A stretch of DNA of 64,000 nt from Kocuria flava (GTDB lineage: Bacteria; Actinomycetota; Actinomycetes; Actinomycetales; Micrococcaceae): contig NZ_CP013254.1 of assembly GCF_001482365.1 (NCBI RefSeq), forward strand, positions 2,914,001-2,978,000. Direction: 5' to 3'. Below, piece by piece: positions 51,860-59,389 of this stretch. Positions within the stretch are counted from its first letter, which is position 1. Each line of letters begins with the position of its first letter. The translations under genes and the position numbers were made by a program. The notes beneath the pieces were generated by a model. That model was not told where the DNA came from and searched no databases. It saw only the letters and a program-made list of their open reading frames with translations.

Positions 51860-53194
51860 GTGGTCCTCTTCGCTCTCGTCGCCTCCCACCAGAACGTCGA
51901 TCTGAACACCGTTGCGCGTCTCAGCACCGGTGCGCTGGGGCTGTCCGAGGACATGGTCCGGAACGGCCGGCTGCGCGGCGCCGTGACCCTGTCCACGTGC
52001 AACCGCCTCGAGCTCTACGGCGAGCTCGAGCCCTCCCCCGGCGCGTCGGCCCCCGACGCCGTGGCGGACGTGCGCGCCGCGCTGGCCGAGCAGATCGGCG
52101 CCCGCTCGGGGCTCGACCCCGAGTTCGTCGCCGACGTCCTCGTGCCCCGCACGGACGCGGAGGCCGCCCGCCACCTGTTCACGGTCGTCTCCGGGCTGGA
52201 GTCGGCCGTGGTCGGCGAGCGCGAGATCACCGGCCAGGTGCGGCGGGCGCTCAACGAGGCGCGCACCGCGGGCACCGTCTCGGGCAGCCTCGTGCGCCTG
52301 TTCGAGGGTGCGGCCCGCACGGCCCGGAAGGTCGGCACCCAGACCACCCTCGGCGAGCGCGGCCGCTCGATCGTCTCCGTGGCCCTGGACCTGGCCGACG
52401 ACGTCACGGCCGGCACGTGGGCGGGCCGGCGGGCCCTGGTCTTCGGCACCGGTGCCTATGCCGGGGCCACCATGGCGGCGCTGCGCGACCGCGGGTGCGC
52501 CGACATCGAGGTCTGGTCCGGCTCCGGGCGCGCCGTGCCCTTCACGGAGAACCGCGGCGGGACCCCCGTGCCGGAGGACGGGCTGGCGGAGGCCCTCGAG
52601 CGGGCCGACGTCGTGATCGGCTGCAGCGGCGGCGCGGCGCCGATGGGCGCCTCCGCGTTCCCGCCGGGGCCGCGCACGGTCGTGGACCTGGCCCTGACCC
52701 GCGACTTCGATCCGGCCGTGGCGGACCTGCCCGGCGTGGAGCTGATCTCCCTCGAGTCCGTGCGCGTGGCCGCCCCGGAGGAGACCCGCGAGTCGGTCGA
52801 GGCCGCCACCGGCATCGTGGAGCGCGCCGCCCAGGAGTTCGCCGCCGACCAGAGCGGCCGGGACATGGACGCCGCGATCGTGGCCCTGCGCCGGCACACC
52901 ATGGCCGTGCTGGACGCGGAGCTCGAGAAGGTCACCGCCCACCACGGCTGCACCGCGGCCAAGGAGCAGATCGAGCTGGCGATGCGCCGCATGGTCCGCT
53001 CCCTGCTGCACACCCCGACCGTGCGCGCCCGGGAGCTCGCCGCCCAGGGCCGCCAGGACGAGTACATCACCGGCCTCGAGGCCCTCTACGGCATCGAGGT
53101 GCCGGCCTCCCCCGCCGGGGACGCCGCTCCGGCGCCCGCGGCCGCCCCGCCGGCGGCCCCGCAGATCGACCGCCGGCCGCAGGCCGCCGGGTAG
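51860..53194 (+). CDS. hemA: Glutamyl-tRNA reductase
   Basis: 444 residues from GTG at 51860. It reduces glutamyl-tRNA to glutamate-1-semialdehyde, the entry step of tetrapyrrole synthesis. The nucleophile is Cys47 in TLSTCNRLELY. VVSGLESAVVGEREITGQVRRAL is the family signature. The NADP domain contains RRALVFGTGAYAGAT, where the usual GxGxMG reads GTGAYAG. The C-terminal dimerisation helix is intact (MRRMVRSLLHTPTVRARELA). The tail after residue 415 is Ala/Pro-rich. It is divergent from the hemE operon, and the shared region has several palindromes, so heme supply is probably controlled there. Confidence 0.96.
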   Translation: MVLFALVASHQNVDLNTVARLSTGALGLSEDMVRNGRLRGAVTLSTCNRLELYGELEPSPGASAPDAVADVRAALAEQIGARSGLDPEFVADVLVPRTDAEAARHLFTVVSGLESAVVGEREITGQVRRALNEARTAGTVSGSLVRLFEGAARTARKVGTQTTLGERGRSIVSVALDLADDVTAGTWAGRRALVFGTGAYAGATMAALRDRGCADIEVWSGSGRAVPFTENRGGTPVPEDGLAEALERADVVIGCSGGAAPMGASAFPPGPRTVVDLALTRDFDPAVADLPGVELISLESVRVAAPEETRESVEAATGIVERAAQEFAADQSGRDMDAAIVALRRHTMAVLDAELEKVTAHHGCTAAKEQIELAMRRMVRSLLHTPTVRARELAAQGRQDEYITGLEALYGIEVPASPAGDAAPAPAAAPPAAPQIDRRPQAAG

Positions 53195-53235
53195 GCACCC
53201 ACGTCGCACGGCCCCGGCCGGCTGAGGAGGAACGG

Positions 53236-53856
53236 TTGACCAACGAGACCAGGAGAGGCCGCCCGGCGCGCCTGCCGCGGGAGGCCCGGCGGCGCCAGCT
53301 GCTGGAGACCGCCCTGACCGTGTTCTCCGCAAACGGCTACCACGGGTCGTCGATGGACGACATCGCCGACGCCGCGCAGGTGAGCAAGCCGGTGCTCTAC
53401 CAGCACTTCCCGGGCAAGCGGGAGCTCTACCTCGCGCTCGTCGACCACCACCTCGGGGAGCTCTCCTCCGCCCTCGTGGCCGCGCTGCGCGGCAGCGAGG
53501 TCAACCGCGAGCGCGTGGAGTCGATGCTGGACGTCTACTTCGGCTACGTGGAGGCCAACCCGGAGGCGCACCGGCTGATCTTCGAGTCGGACCTGCTGGC
53601 GGACCCCGAGGTCGCGGAGCGCTTCGAGCGCTTCCACGGGGCGGTCGCGGAGGCCATCGCCGCGGTGCTGGGGCCGAACGCGGGGCTCAGCCGCCCCCAC
53701 GCCGTGCTCGTCGCCCGCTCCCTGACAGGGATGGCGCAGACCGCGGCGGTGCACTGGAACCGCAACCCGGACACGGGTGGGCGGGCCGAGGCCCAGCGCC
53801 AGATCTTCCGTTTAGCTTGGGGCGGAATCTCCATCATCGACGAGGACTGGGAGTAG
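53236..53856 (+). CDS. TetR-family transcriptional regulator
   Basis: 206 residues from TTG at 53236; GAGGAGG lies 5 nt upstream, which decides this start. The N-terminal DNA-binding domain reads LPREARRRQLLETALTVFSANGYHGSSMDDIADAAQVSKPVLYQHFPGKRELYLAL. The C-terminal ligand domain is helical (VNRERVESMLDVYFGYVEANPEAHRLIFESDLLADPEV). It lies 41 nt after hemA and before DUF3107. The order TetR-DUF3107-DEAD helicase resembles Rv3208, Rv3208A and Rv3211, so it is probably the Rv3208 equivalent, not a dedicated heme regulator. Ligand and targets are unknown. Confidence 0.92.
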   Translation: MTNETRRGRPARLPREARRRQLLETALTVFSANGYHGSSMDDIADAAQVSKPVLYQHFPGKRELYLALVDHHLGELSSALVAALRGSEVNRERVESMLDVYFGYVEANPEAHRLIFESDLLADPEVAERFERFHGAVAEAIAAVLGPNAGLSRPHAVLVARSLTGMAQTAAVHWNRNPDTGGRAEAQRQIFRLAWGGISIIDEDWE

Positions 53857-53911
53857 CCGCTCCCTAGACTGGCGGCGACCGCACGCCCCAGTCCCCGCCC
53901 CAGGAGGAACC

Positions 53912-54148
53912 ATGGAAATCAAGATCGGTGTCCAGCACGTCGCCCGGGAGATCGTCGTCGAGTCCGACCTCCAGGCGCAGGAGGCCGTGGAGCTCGTCAA
54001 CGCCGCCATCTCCTCCGGCTCGCCGCTGGTCCTGACCGACACCAAGGGCAACACCACGGTGGTCCCGGCCGCCGTGATCGGCTACGCCTCCGTGGGCGCC
54101 GAGCAGAAGCGCCCGGTGGGCTTCATGCCCTTCACCAAGGACGACTGA
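53912..54148 (+). CDS. DUF3107 family small protein (Rv3208A/TB9.4-like)
   Basis: 78 residues from ATG at 53912 (AGGAGG 5 nt upstream; TAGACT at 53865-53870 is a likely -10). The whole sequence is the family domain: MEIKIGVQHVAREIVVESD, QEAVELVNAAI, PLVLTDTKGNTTVVPAAVIGYASVG and a final basic FMPF segment. It is a cytoplasmic protein of unknown function that accompanies the TetR regulator and the RNA helicase across actinobacteria. A hairpin follows the stop. Confidence 0.93.
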   Translation: MEIKIGVQHVAREIVVESDLQAQEAVELVNAAISSGSPLVLTDTKGNTTVVPAAVIGYASVGAEQKRPVGFMPFTKDD

Positions 54149-54149
54149 G

Positions 54150-54165
54150 ACCGGCCGAGGCCGGT
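54150..54165 (+). terminator. Short hairpin after DUF3107
   Basis: ACCGGC (54150-54155), CGAG loop, GCCGGT (54160-54165), two bases after the stop codon. Confidence 0.45.
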
Positions 54166-54193
54166 GGCCGTCGTCCCGCCGGGGCGCCCCGCC

Positions 54194-54233
54194 CGGTGCA
54201 CCGCGCCCGCCGCACGGTGCACCGGGCTACACT
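54194..54233 (+). promoter_or_regulatory. DEAD-helicase promoter with paired CGGTGCACCG palindromes
   Basis: The perfect 10-bp palindrome CGGTGCACCG occurs at 54194-54203 and 54215-54224, 21 bp centre to centre (two helical turns). TACACT at 54228-54233 is a plausible -10. The second palindrome covers where the spacer would be, so a bound dimer could block polymerase. Confidence 0.6.
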
Positions 54234-54497
54234 GGTTAGCGCACTGGATGACCGGTCGTACCCGCACAACTGAACTCCCGACCTGCTTCTCTCCCGCCCC
54301 GCGACCCGCGGCAGGCCCCACGGCCGCCGCACGGGACCGGGGCCGGGCCCGCCCCACGGCGGCGCCCGGCCGAGGCGGCGCCCGTTCACGATCGGCTTCC
54401 CCCACCGCACGCCCCTGCCGCCGTCCGGCGGCCCGGCGGCCCCGCCACGGCGGCGCGCCGCGGGGCGGGCGTGCCCGAACCGTAAGGAACCGAGACC
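54234..54497 (+). other. Long C-rich 5' leader of the DEAD-box helicase
   Basis: About 255 nt lie between the presumed transcription start and the GTG at 54498. The first part is C-rich (ACTCCCGACCTGCTTCTCTC and onward); the second holds several strong GC inverted segments; AAGGAA precedes the start codon. Long leaders are common on cold-inducible RNA helicase genes. An open frame beginning ATG at 54248 runs through the leader but has no ribosome binding site and arginine-rich, non-protein-like content. Confidence 0.45.
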
Positions 54498-56243
54498 GTG
54501 ACCGACCACCTCACCGACACCGCCGCCGACGCGGCCGGCCCCGACGACGCCGCGGCGGCGGAGCCCGCCGCCACCGTCGAGGACCTCGACACCGCGGGCA
54601 CCGTGGCCGACGCCGGCACCGGCCCCGAGCCGCTGCCCGAGACCTTCGGGGACTTCGGGGTGCGCCAGGAGATCGTCGACGCCCTCGCCGCCGAGGGCAT
54701 CGTCCACCCCTTCCCGATCCAGGCGATGACGCTGCCCGTGGCCCTGTCCGGCCAGGACATCATCGGCCAGGCCAAGACCGGCACCGGCAAGACCCTGGGC
54801 TTCGGCATCCCCGTGGTCCAGCGCGTCACCGGCCGCGGGGACGCCGGCTGGGCGGGGCTGAAGAAGCCCGGCGCCCCGCAGGCCCTGATCGTGGTGCCGA
54901 CCCGCGAGCTGGCCGTCCAGGTGGGCCAGGACCTCGCCGCCGCGGCCCGGATCCGCGACGCCCGCGTGGCCACGATCTACGGCGGGCGCGCCTACGAGCC
55001 GCAGATCGAGGAGCTCCAGCGCGGTGTCGAGGTCGTCGTCGGCACCCCGGGCCGGCTCATCGACCTGAACCGCCAGCGCCACCTGGACCTCTCCGCGGTG
55101 CGCGCCGTCGTCCTCGACGAGGCCGACGAGATGCTCGACCTGGGCTTCCTGCCCGACGTCGAGAAGCTGCTGGCCGCCGTGCCCGAGGTCCGCCAGACCA
55201 TGCTGTTCTCGGCGACCATGCCCGGGCCGGTCGTCGCGATGGCCCGCCGGTACATGACCAAGCCGATGCACATCCGGGCCTCCTCCCCCGACGAGGGCGC
55301 CACGAAGAAGGACATCCGCCAGGTCGTCTACCGCGCCCACCACCTCGACAAGGACGAGGTCGTCGCCCGCATCCTGCAGGCCGAGGGCCGCGGGCGGACC
55401 ATTGTCTTCACCAAGACGAAGCGGGCCGCCGCCAAGCTCGCGGACGAGCTGATCGGCCGCGGCTTCGCCGCGGCCCCGCTGCACGGCGACCTCGGCCAGG
55501 GCGCCCGCGAGCAGGCGCTGCGGGCCTTCCGCAACAACAAGGTCGACGTGCTGGTGGCCACGGACGTCGCCGCGCGCGGCATCGACGTCGAGGACGTCAC
55601 CCACGTCATCAACTTCCAGTGCCCCGAGGACGAGAAGACCTACCTGCACCGCACCGGGCGCACGGGCCGCGCCGGCAACAAGGGCACCGCGATCACGTTC
55701 GTGGACTGGGACGACGTCCCGCGCTGGCGGCTGATCGACAAGGCGCTCGAGCTGGGCGTGCCCGAGCCCGTGGAGACCTACTCCTCCTCCGAGCACCTGT
55801 ACACGGACCTGGACATCCCCCGGGGCACGAAGGGCCGGCTGCCGCGGTCGAAGCGCACGCACGCCGGCCTCGACGCCGAGGTGCTCGAGGACCTCGGGGA
55901 GCCCGGGGGCCGGGGCGGTCCCGCGGGCGGGCGCGGCGGCTCCCGCGGCGGCCGGGACGAGCCCCGCGGCGGCGGGCGCGGCGCCCGGGACGGATCCCGC
56001 GGCGGGCGCGACCGGTCCGGCGGCGAGCGGCGCCGGGAGGACCGGGGCGGTGCCGGCGTGCCGTCCGGCCAGGAGGGCGCGCCGGAGCGGGGCGGGGACG
56101 GCCCCGCTCGGGAGACCACCGTGGAGCGCACCGGCGAGGGCTCGACCCGCCGCCGGCGCCGCCGCCGCGGCGGGCGCAGCGGGTCGGGTGCGCCGCAGGG
56201 CGGCGGGGACGCCGCGCCGCAGGGCGGTGCCGCCGCCGAGTGA
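54498..56243 (+). CDS. DEAD-box ATP-dependent RNA helicase
   Basis: 581 residues from GTG at 54498 (AAGGAA 9 nt upstream). The Q motif FGDFGVRQEIVDALAAEGIVHPFPIQ comes first, then motif I QAKTGTGKT (91-99), PTRELAVQV, GTPGRLIDL, DEAD in VLDEADEMLDLGF, SAT, the second RecA domain with VATDVAARGIDVEDVTHVINF and HRTGRTGRAG. The C-terminal 150 residues are Gly/Arg-rich (RGG-type) and should bind RNA. Likely a RhlE/DeaD-type enzyme for ribosome assembly or RNA turnover, equivalent to Rv3211. Its stop overlaps the GTG of a DNA methyltransferase gene, an unusual coupling. Confidence 0.95.
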   Translation: MTDHLTDTAADAAGPDDAAAAEPAATVEDLDTAGTVADAGTGPEPLPETFGDFGVRQEIVDALAAEGIVHPFPIQAMTLPVALSGQDIIGQAKTGTGKTLGFGIPVVQRVTGRGDAGWAGLKKPGAPQALIVVPTRELAVQVGQDLAAAARIRDARVATIYGGRAYEPQIEELQRGVEVVVGTPGRLIDLNRQRHLDLSAVRAVVLDEADEMLDLGFLPDVEKLLAAVPEVRQTMLFSATMPGPVVAMARRYMTKPMHIRASSPDEGATKKDIRQVVYRAHHLDKDEVVARILQAEGRGRTIVFTKTKRAAAKLADELIGRGFAAAPLHGDLGQGAREQALRAFRNNKVDVLVATDVAARGIDVEDVTHVINFQCPEDEKTYLHRTGRTGRAGNKGTAITFVDWDDVPRWRLIDKALELGVPEPVETYSSSEHLYTDLDIPRGTKGRLPRSKRTHAGLDAEVLEDLGEPGGRGGPAGGRGGSRGGRDEPRGGGRGARDGSRGGRDRSGGERRREDRGGAGVPSGQEGAPERGGDGPARETTVERTGEGSTRRRRRRRGGRSGSGAPQGGGDAAPQGGAAAE

Positions 56244-57097
56244 CGTCCTTCGTCTTCGACGCCGAGGGCCCCGACTCGGTGGTCGCCGCGGAGAACCTGG
56301 AGCTCCTGCGGCGGCTGCCCGGCGGGGCCTTCCGCATGATCTACGTCGACCCGCCCTTCAACACCGGGCGCACGCGGCGCCGCCGCGAGGCGACCATGAC
56401 ACCGGTGGCCCCGGGCGAGGGCGACCGCACGGGCTTCGCGGGCCGGTCCTACGCGACCGCCCTCGGGGCCGTGCGCAGCTACGACGACGCGTTCGCCGAC
56501 TACTGGGGCTTCCTCGAGCCTCGGCTGCGGGAGGCCTGGCGGGTGCTCGCCGCCGACGGCACGCTCTACGTGCACCTGGACTACCGCGAGGTGCACTACG
56601 CCAAGGTGATGCTGGACGCGATCTTCGGGCGGGAGTGCTTCCTCAACGAGATCATCTGGGCCTACGACTACGGCGGGCGCTCCCGACGGCGCTGGCCTGC
56701 CAAGCACGACAACGTGCTCGTCTACGTCAAGGACCCGCGGTGCTACTACTTCGACAGCGCGGAGGTCGACCGGGAGCCGTACATGGCCCCCGGGCTGGTC
56801 ACCCCGGAGAAGGCGGCCCTGGGCAAGCTGCCCACGGACGTGTGGTGGCACACCATCGTCTCCCCCACGGGCCGGGAGAAGACCGGCTATCCGACGCAGA
56901 AGCCCGTGGGGCTGGTGCGGCGGATGGTCGCGGCCAGCTCGGCCCCGGGCGACTGGGTCCTGGACTTCTTCGCCGGGTCCGGGACCCTGGGCGCCGCGGC
57001 GCAGCAGCTGGGCCGGCGGTTCGTGTGCGTGGACCGCAACCCGGAGGCCGTGGAGGTGATGCGCGCCCGGCTGCCGGGCGCGGTCGTGCACGGCTGA
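56240..57097 (+). CDS. Orphan DNA methyltransferase (beta-class, DPPF motif)
   Basis: 285 residues; GTG at 56240 overlaps the helicase stop (GTGA). Catalytic motif IV DPPFNTG is at residues 37-43 and the SAM-binding motif I DFFAGSGT at 242-249. The order IV then I marks the beta class of N6-adenine or N4-cytosine methyltransferases, with the short target-recognition part between (WAYDYGGRSRRRWPAKHDNVLVYVKD; YPTQKPVGLVRRM). It is shorter than CcrM and lacks its C-terminal domain. No restriction endonuclease or specificity gene is nearby, so it is solitary. Base use is like its neighbours, giving no sign of recent transfer. The recognition sequence cannot be read from this. Confidence 0.88.
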   Translation: MTSFVFDAEGPDSVVAAENLELLRRLPGGAFRMIYVDPPFNTGRTRRRREATMTPVAPGEGDRTGFAGRSYATALGAVRSYDDAFADYWGFLEPRLREAWRVLAADGTLYVHLDYREVHYAKVMLDAIFGRECFLNEIIWAYDYGGRSRRRWPAKHDNVLVYVKDPRCYYFDSAEVDREPYMAPGLVTPEKAALGKLPTDVWWHTIVSPTGREKTGYPTQKPVGLVRRMVAASSAPGDWVLDFFAGSGTLGAAAQQLGRRFVCVDRNPEAVEVMRARLPGAVVHG

Positions 57098-57119
57098 GCG
57101 CCGCCGACGGCGCACGGAC

Positions 57120-57153
57120 GCGGGCCCCGACCGCCGCAGCGATCGGGGCCCGC
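57120..57153. terminator. Hairpin after the methyltransferase gene
   Basis: GCGGGCCCCGA (57120-57130) pairs perfectly with TCGGGGCCCGC (57143-57153), 12-nt loop, 22 nt past the stop. Confidence 0.65.
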
Positions 57154-57210
57154 ATCGGTGCGGCGGGCCCCGGCCCGGACGAGGTCGCGGCCCCGGCGCC
57201 GGGCCCCGGC

Positions 57211-57342
57211 TCAGACGAGGTCGCGGCCCTGGCGGCGGGCCTCGGCGGCCTCCTTGCCGAAGGCGGTGCACAGCACGGCCAGGACGCCGGCGACGACCAG
57301 CGGCCAGACCAGGACGTAGACGGTCAGCAGGAACGAAGTCAT
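57211..57342 (-). CDS. Small transporter-associated membrane protein (43 aa)
   Basis: ATG at 57342 with AGAGGAG 6 nt upstream; 43 residues ending in DLV. A single membrane segment (MTSFLLTVYVLVWPLVVAGVLAVL) is followed by a short basic and acidic tail (FGKEAAEARRQGRDLV). Its start is 23 nt after the symporter stop on the same strand. It matches the class labelled putative transporter small subunit that accompanies sodium:solute symporters in Micrococcaceae, comparable in layout to MetS with MetP. Too short for most gene finders, but start, ribosome binding site and position support it. Confidence 0.8.
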   Translation of the reverse strand: MTSFLLTVYVLVWPLVVAGVLAVLCTAFGKEAAEARRQGRDLV

Positions 57343-57365
57343 GGGATCTCCTCTCGGGACGGGGG

Positions 57366-59060
57366 TCAGCGCTCGGCGCGGGCGGCGGCCAGGGAGGCGT
57401 CGTCGTCGTCGCCCGCACCCGGGTCGGTGAAGTCACCGGTGCGGCGGCGGATCTCGGCGAAGTCGAAGTCCTGCCCGCTGCGCACGGACATCGCCCAGCA
57501 CACGAGCGTGCTCACCGCGTAGGCCACGAGCGAGCCGGTGAGCGCCTCGTAGTCGCGCAGGAAGCCGAGCACGAACGGAGCGGCGGCGAGGGCGGCCACG
57601 GCGCCGATCGCCAGGGCGGGGCGCAGGCCCGTGAAGCCGAAGACCATCAGTCCCAGCACCACGCCCACGCCGACCACGGCGAGGACCTCGACGAGCAGCG
57701 GCAGCAGGCCCGCGTCGGGGACCGCGCCGAAGCGCACGGGCAGGAAGACGGCGAGCGCGGCGAGCACCGAGACGGTGAACGCGCGGTTCGTGACCCGGCC
57801 CCAGTAGAAGCTGGCGATCACGGGGAAGACGAGGGCGCCCCACAGCGCGCCCACGAACACGAGCAGGTCGAGGATGTCCAGTCGCAGGCTGGCGAACACG
57901 ACGGCGACGGCGGTCGCCACGACCATGGTCAGCCGGCCGACGAGCAGCATCGTCCTCGGGTCGACGCGCCGGCCGCGGCCGCGCAGGCTCTGCCCGTAGA
58001 CGTCGGTCATCACGATCGAGGACAGGGCGGAGAGGTCGGAGTCGGCGGTGGAGGACAGCGAGCCGATGATCATCACGAAGAACACGGCCAGCAGGACACC
58101 GGGCAGGTAGCTCGCGGCGACCTGCGGGAGCAGGTTGTTGGTCTCGCCGCCGGCGGGGTCGATGCCCGCGTACAGGGCGAGCACTCCGATCATGCCCATG
58201 CCGATGACGGTGGCACCGTAGCCGATCGTCGCGGTGACGAACGTCGGGCGGATCAGGTCCTCGCGCACGGCGAAGAGGCGCTGGGCGATGGTCTGGTTGC
58301 CGATCGCGTAGGCCAGCACCGCGGCGATGTAGGGGGCGCCCTGCTCCAGGAACGCCTCGGAGGAGAAGAAGTCGGCCTGCTGGGGCGTGACGTTGACCGC
58401 GCCCTCGGTGAACAGGGCGGGGCCGCCGAGGACGAGGAACAGCGCGGGCACGAGGACGACGACGGCGCCGAGCATCGCGACGACCTGGGCGAAGTCCGTC
58501 AGCACGGAGGCCCGGAACCCGGACCACAGGGTGTAGAGCAGCACGCCGGCGGCGATGATCACGACGCCCTGCACGAACCCGAACGGGGAGAGCATCGCGA
58601 TGAGCGCCCCGCCGGCGATGAAGTTGGACATCAGGCTGATCACGCTGCCGACCACGTTCGAGCCGGCGAGCATCAGCTGGCTCGAGCGGCCGTGCCGGGC
58701 GTGCATGACCTCGGCCAGGGTGTGGGCGTGCGGGGCGACGGCGCGGATCCGGCGGCCGAAGGGGTAGATGAACAGGATCATCAGTGCGCCCCACAGGCCG
58801 TAGTGGATCGGGCCGGAGACGCCGTAGGTGTAGCCGGAGGTGACCGAGGCGTACATGGAGGACGCCCAGATCCAGGTGGCGGTCATCGAGGCGGCGGAGA
58901 CGCCGAAGCCGATGCCGTGGCCGGCGGTCATGTAGCTGTCGGCGTTCTCCTTGCGGCGGCCGATGCGCGTGGACATGAGAAAGGTCCCCCCGAAGAAGAG
59001 CACGAGGAGACCGGTGGTGACGATCAGGCCGAAGGGCGGTTCGAGCTGTGCGGGCGGCAT
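57366..59060 (-). CDS. Sodium:solute symporter family transporter
   Basis: 564 residues from ATG at 59060 (AAAGGA upstream). About 13 membrane segments, starting FGLIVTTGLLVLFFGGTFLM. The SSS core is seen in WIWASSMYASVTSGYTYGVSGPIHYGLWGALMILFIYPF and in the sodium-site region SLSSTADSDLSALSSIVMTDVYG, where Ser/Thr residues coordinate sodium in relatives. The C-terminal 50 residues are cytoplasmic and acidic. The substrate is not clear; relatives carry urea, acetate or other small solutes. The small membrane protein downstream is likely its partner. A Crp-like site and a TACGGT -10 lie in the 329-bp upstream region. Confidence 0.88.
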   Translation of the reverse strand: MPPAQLEPPFGLIVTTGLLVLFFGGTFLMSTRIGRRKENADSYMTAGHGIGFGVSAASMTATWIWASSMYASVTSGYTYGVSGPIHYGLWGALMILFIYPFGRRIRAVAPHAHTLAEVMHARHGRSSQLMLAGSNVVGSVISLMSNFIAGGALIAMLSPFGFVQGVVIIAAGVLLYTLWSGFRASVLTDFAQVVAMLGAVVVLVPALFLVLGGPALFTEGAVNVTPQQADFFSSEAFLEQGAPYIAAVLAYAIGNQTIAQRLFAVREDLIRPTFVTATIGYGATVIGMGMIGVLALYAGIDPAGGETNNLLPQVAASYLPGVLLAVFFVMIIGSLSSTADSDLSALSSIVMTDVYGQSLRGRGRRVDPRTMLLVGRLTMVVATAVAVVFASLRLDILDLLVFVGALWGALVFPVIASFYWGRVTNRAFTVSVLAALAVFLPVRFGAVPDAGLLPLLVEVLAVVGVGVVLGLMVFGFTGLRPALAIGAVAALAAAPFVLGFLRDYEALTGSLVAYAVSTLVCWAMSVRSGQDFDFAEIRRRTGDFTDPGAGDDDDASLAAARAER

Positions 59061-59389
59061 GCAGGTCCTTTCGTCGGGCGGAGCGCGTCCCCGCGAGGGG
59101 GCGCGGCGCGGTGCTGAGGGTCCCCGGGGGCCGCGCCGGCGGCGGCAGCGCGCGCCGGGGCCGGGAGTGCGGGGACGGTCGAGCCGACCGTAGCACCGGG
59201 GCGCACCGGGTCTCAGGGCCCGTGCACGGCCCTCCCAGCTCGCTCCCGGCCCGTCGTGGCAGGGAAGGAGGCGGTTCGGGGGCGTACGCAGGATGTGAGG
59301 AAGTTCACGCGGCGCGGACCCGTCCGGGCGTTCCGAGCGGGTTTCCGGCCGTGGTAGTGGGGTCGCCGCGGAGCCCTCCCGGGGCCCGC
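59061..59389. other. Intergenic region upstream of the symporter
   Basis: 329 bp with no supported gene. On the minus strand TACGGT (59187-59192) is a plausible -10 for the symporter. A TGTGA-N6-TCAC site lies at 59294-59309. The segment nearest the PHP gene shows nothing distinct; that gene ends here and points the same way. Confidence 0.5.
59294..59309. promoter_or_regulatory. Crp/GlxR-like binding site
   Basis: TGTGA-GGAAGT-TCACG matches the Crp-type consensus TGTGA-N6-TCACA at 9 of 10 conserved positions. It is centred about 115-120 bp upstream of the presumed symporter start of transcription. GlxR/Crp regulators control carbon uptake genes in actinobacteria. Confidence 0.45.

Noticed and set aside
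54248..54500. Possible leader peptide beginning ATG at 54248
   Set aside because: No ribosome binding site, Arg/Pro-rich content and continuation far into the helicase gene in another frame argue against a real peptide; it is better explained as untranslated leader.
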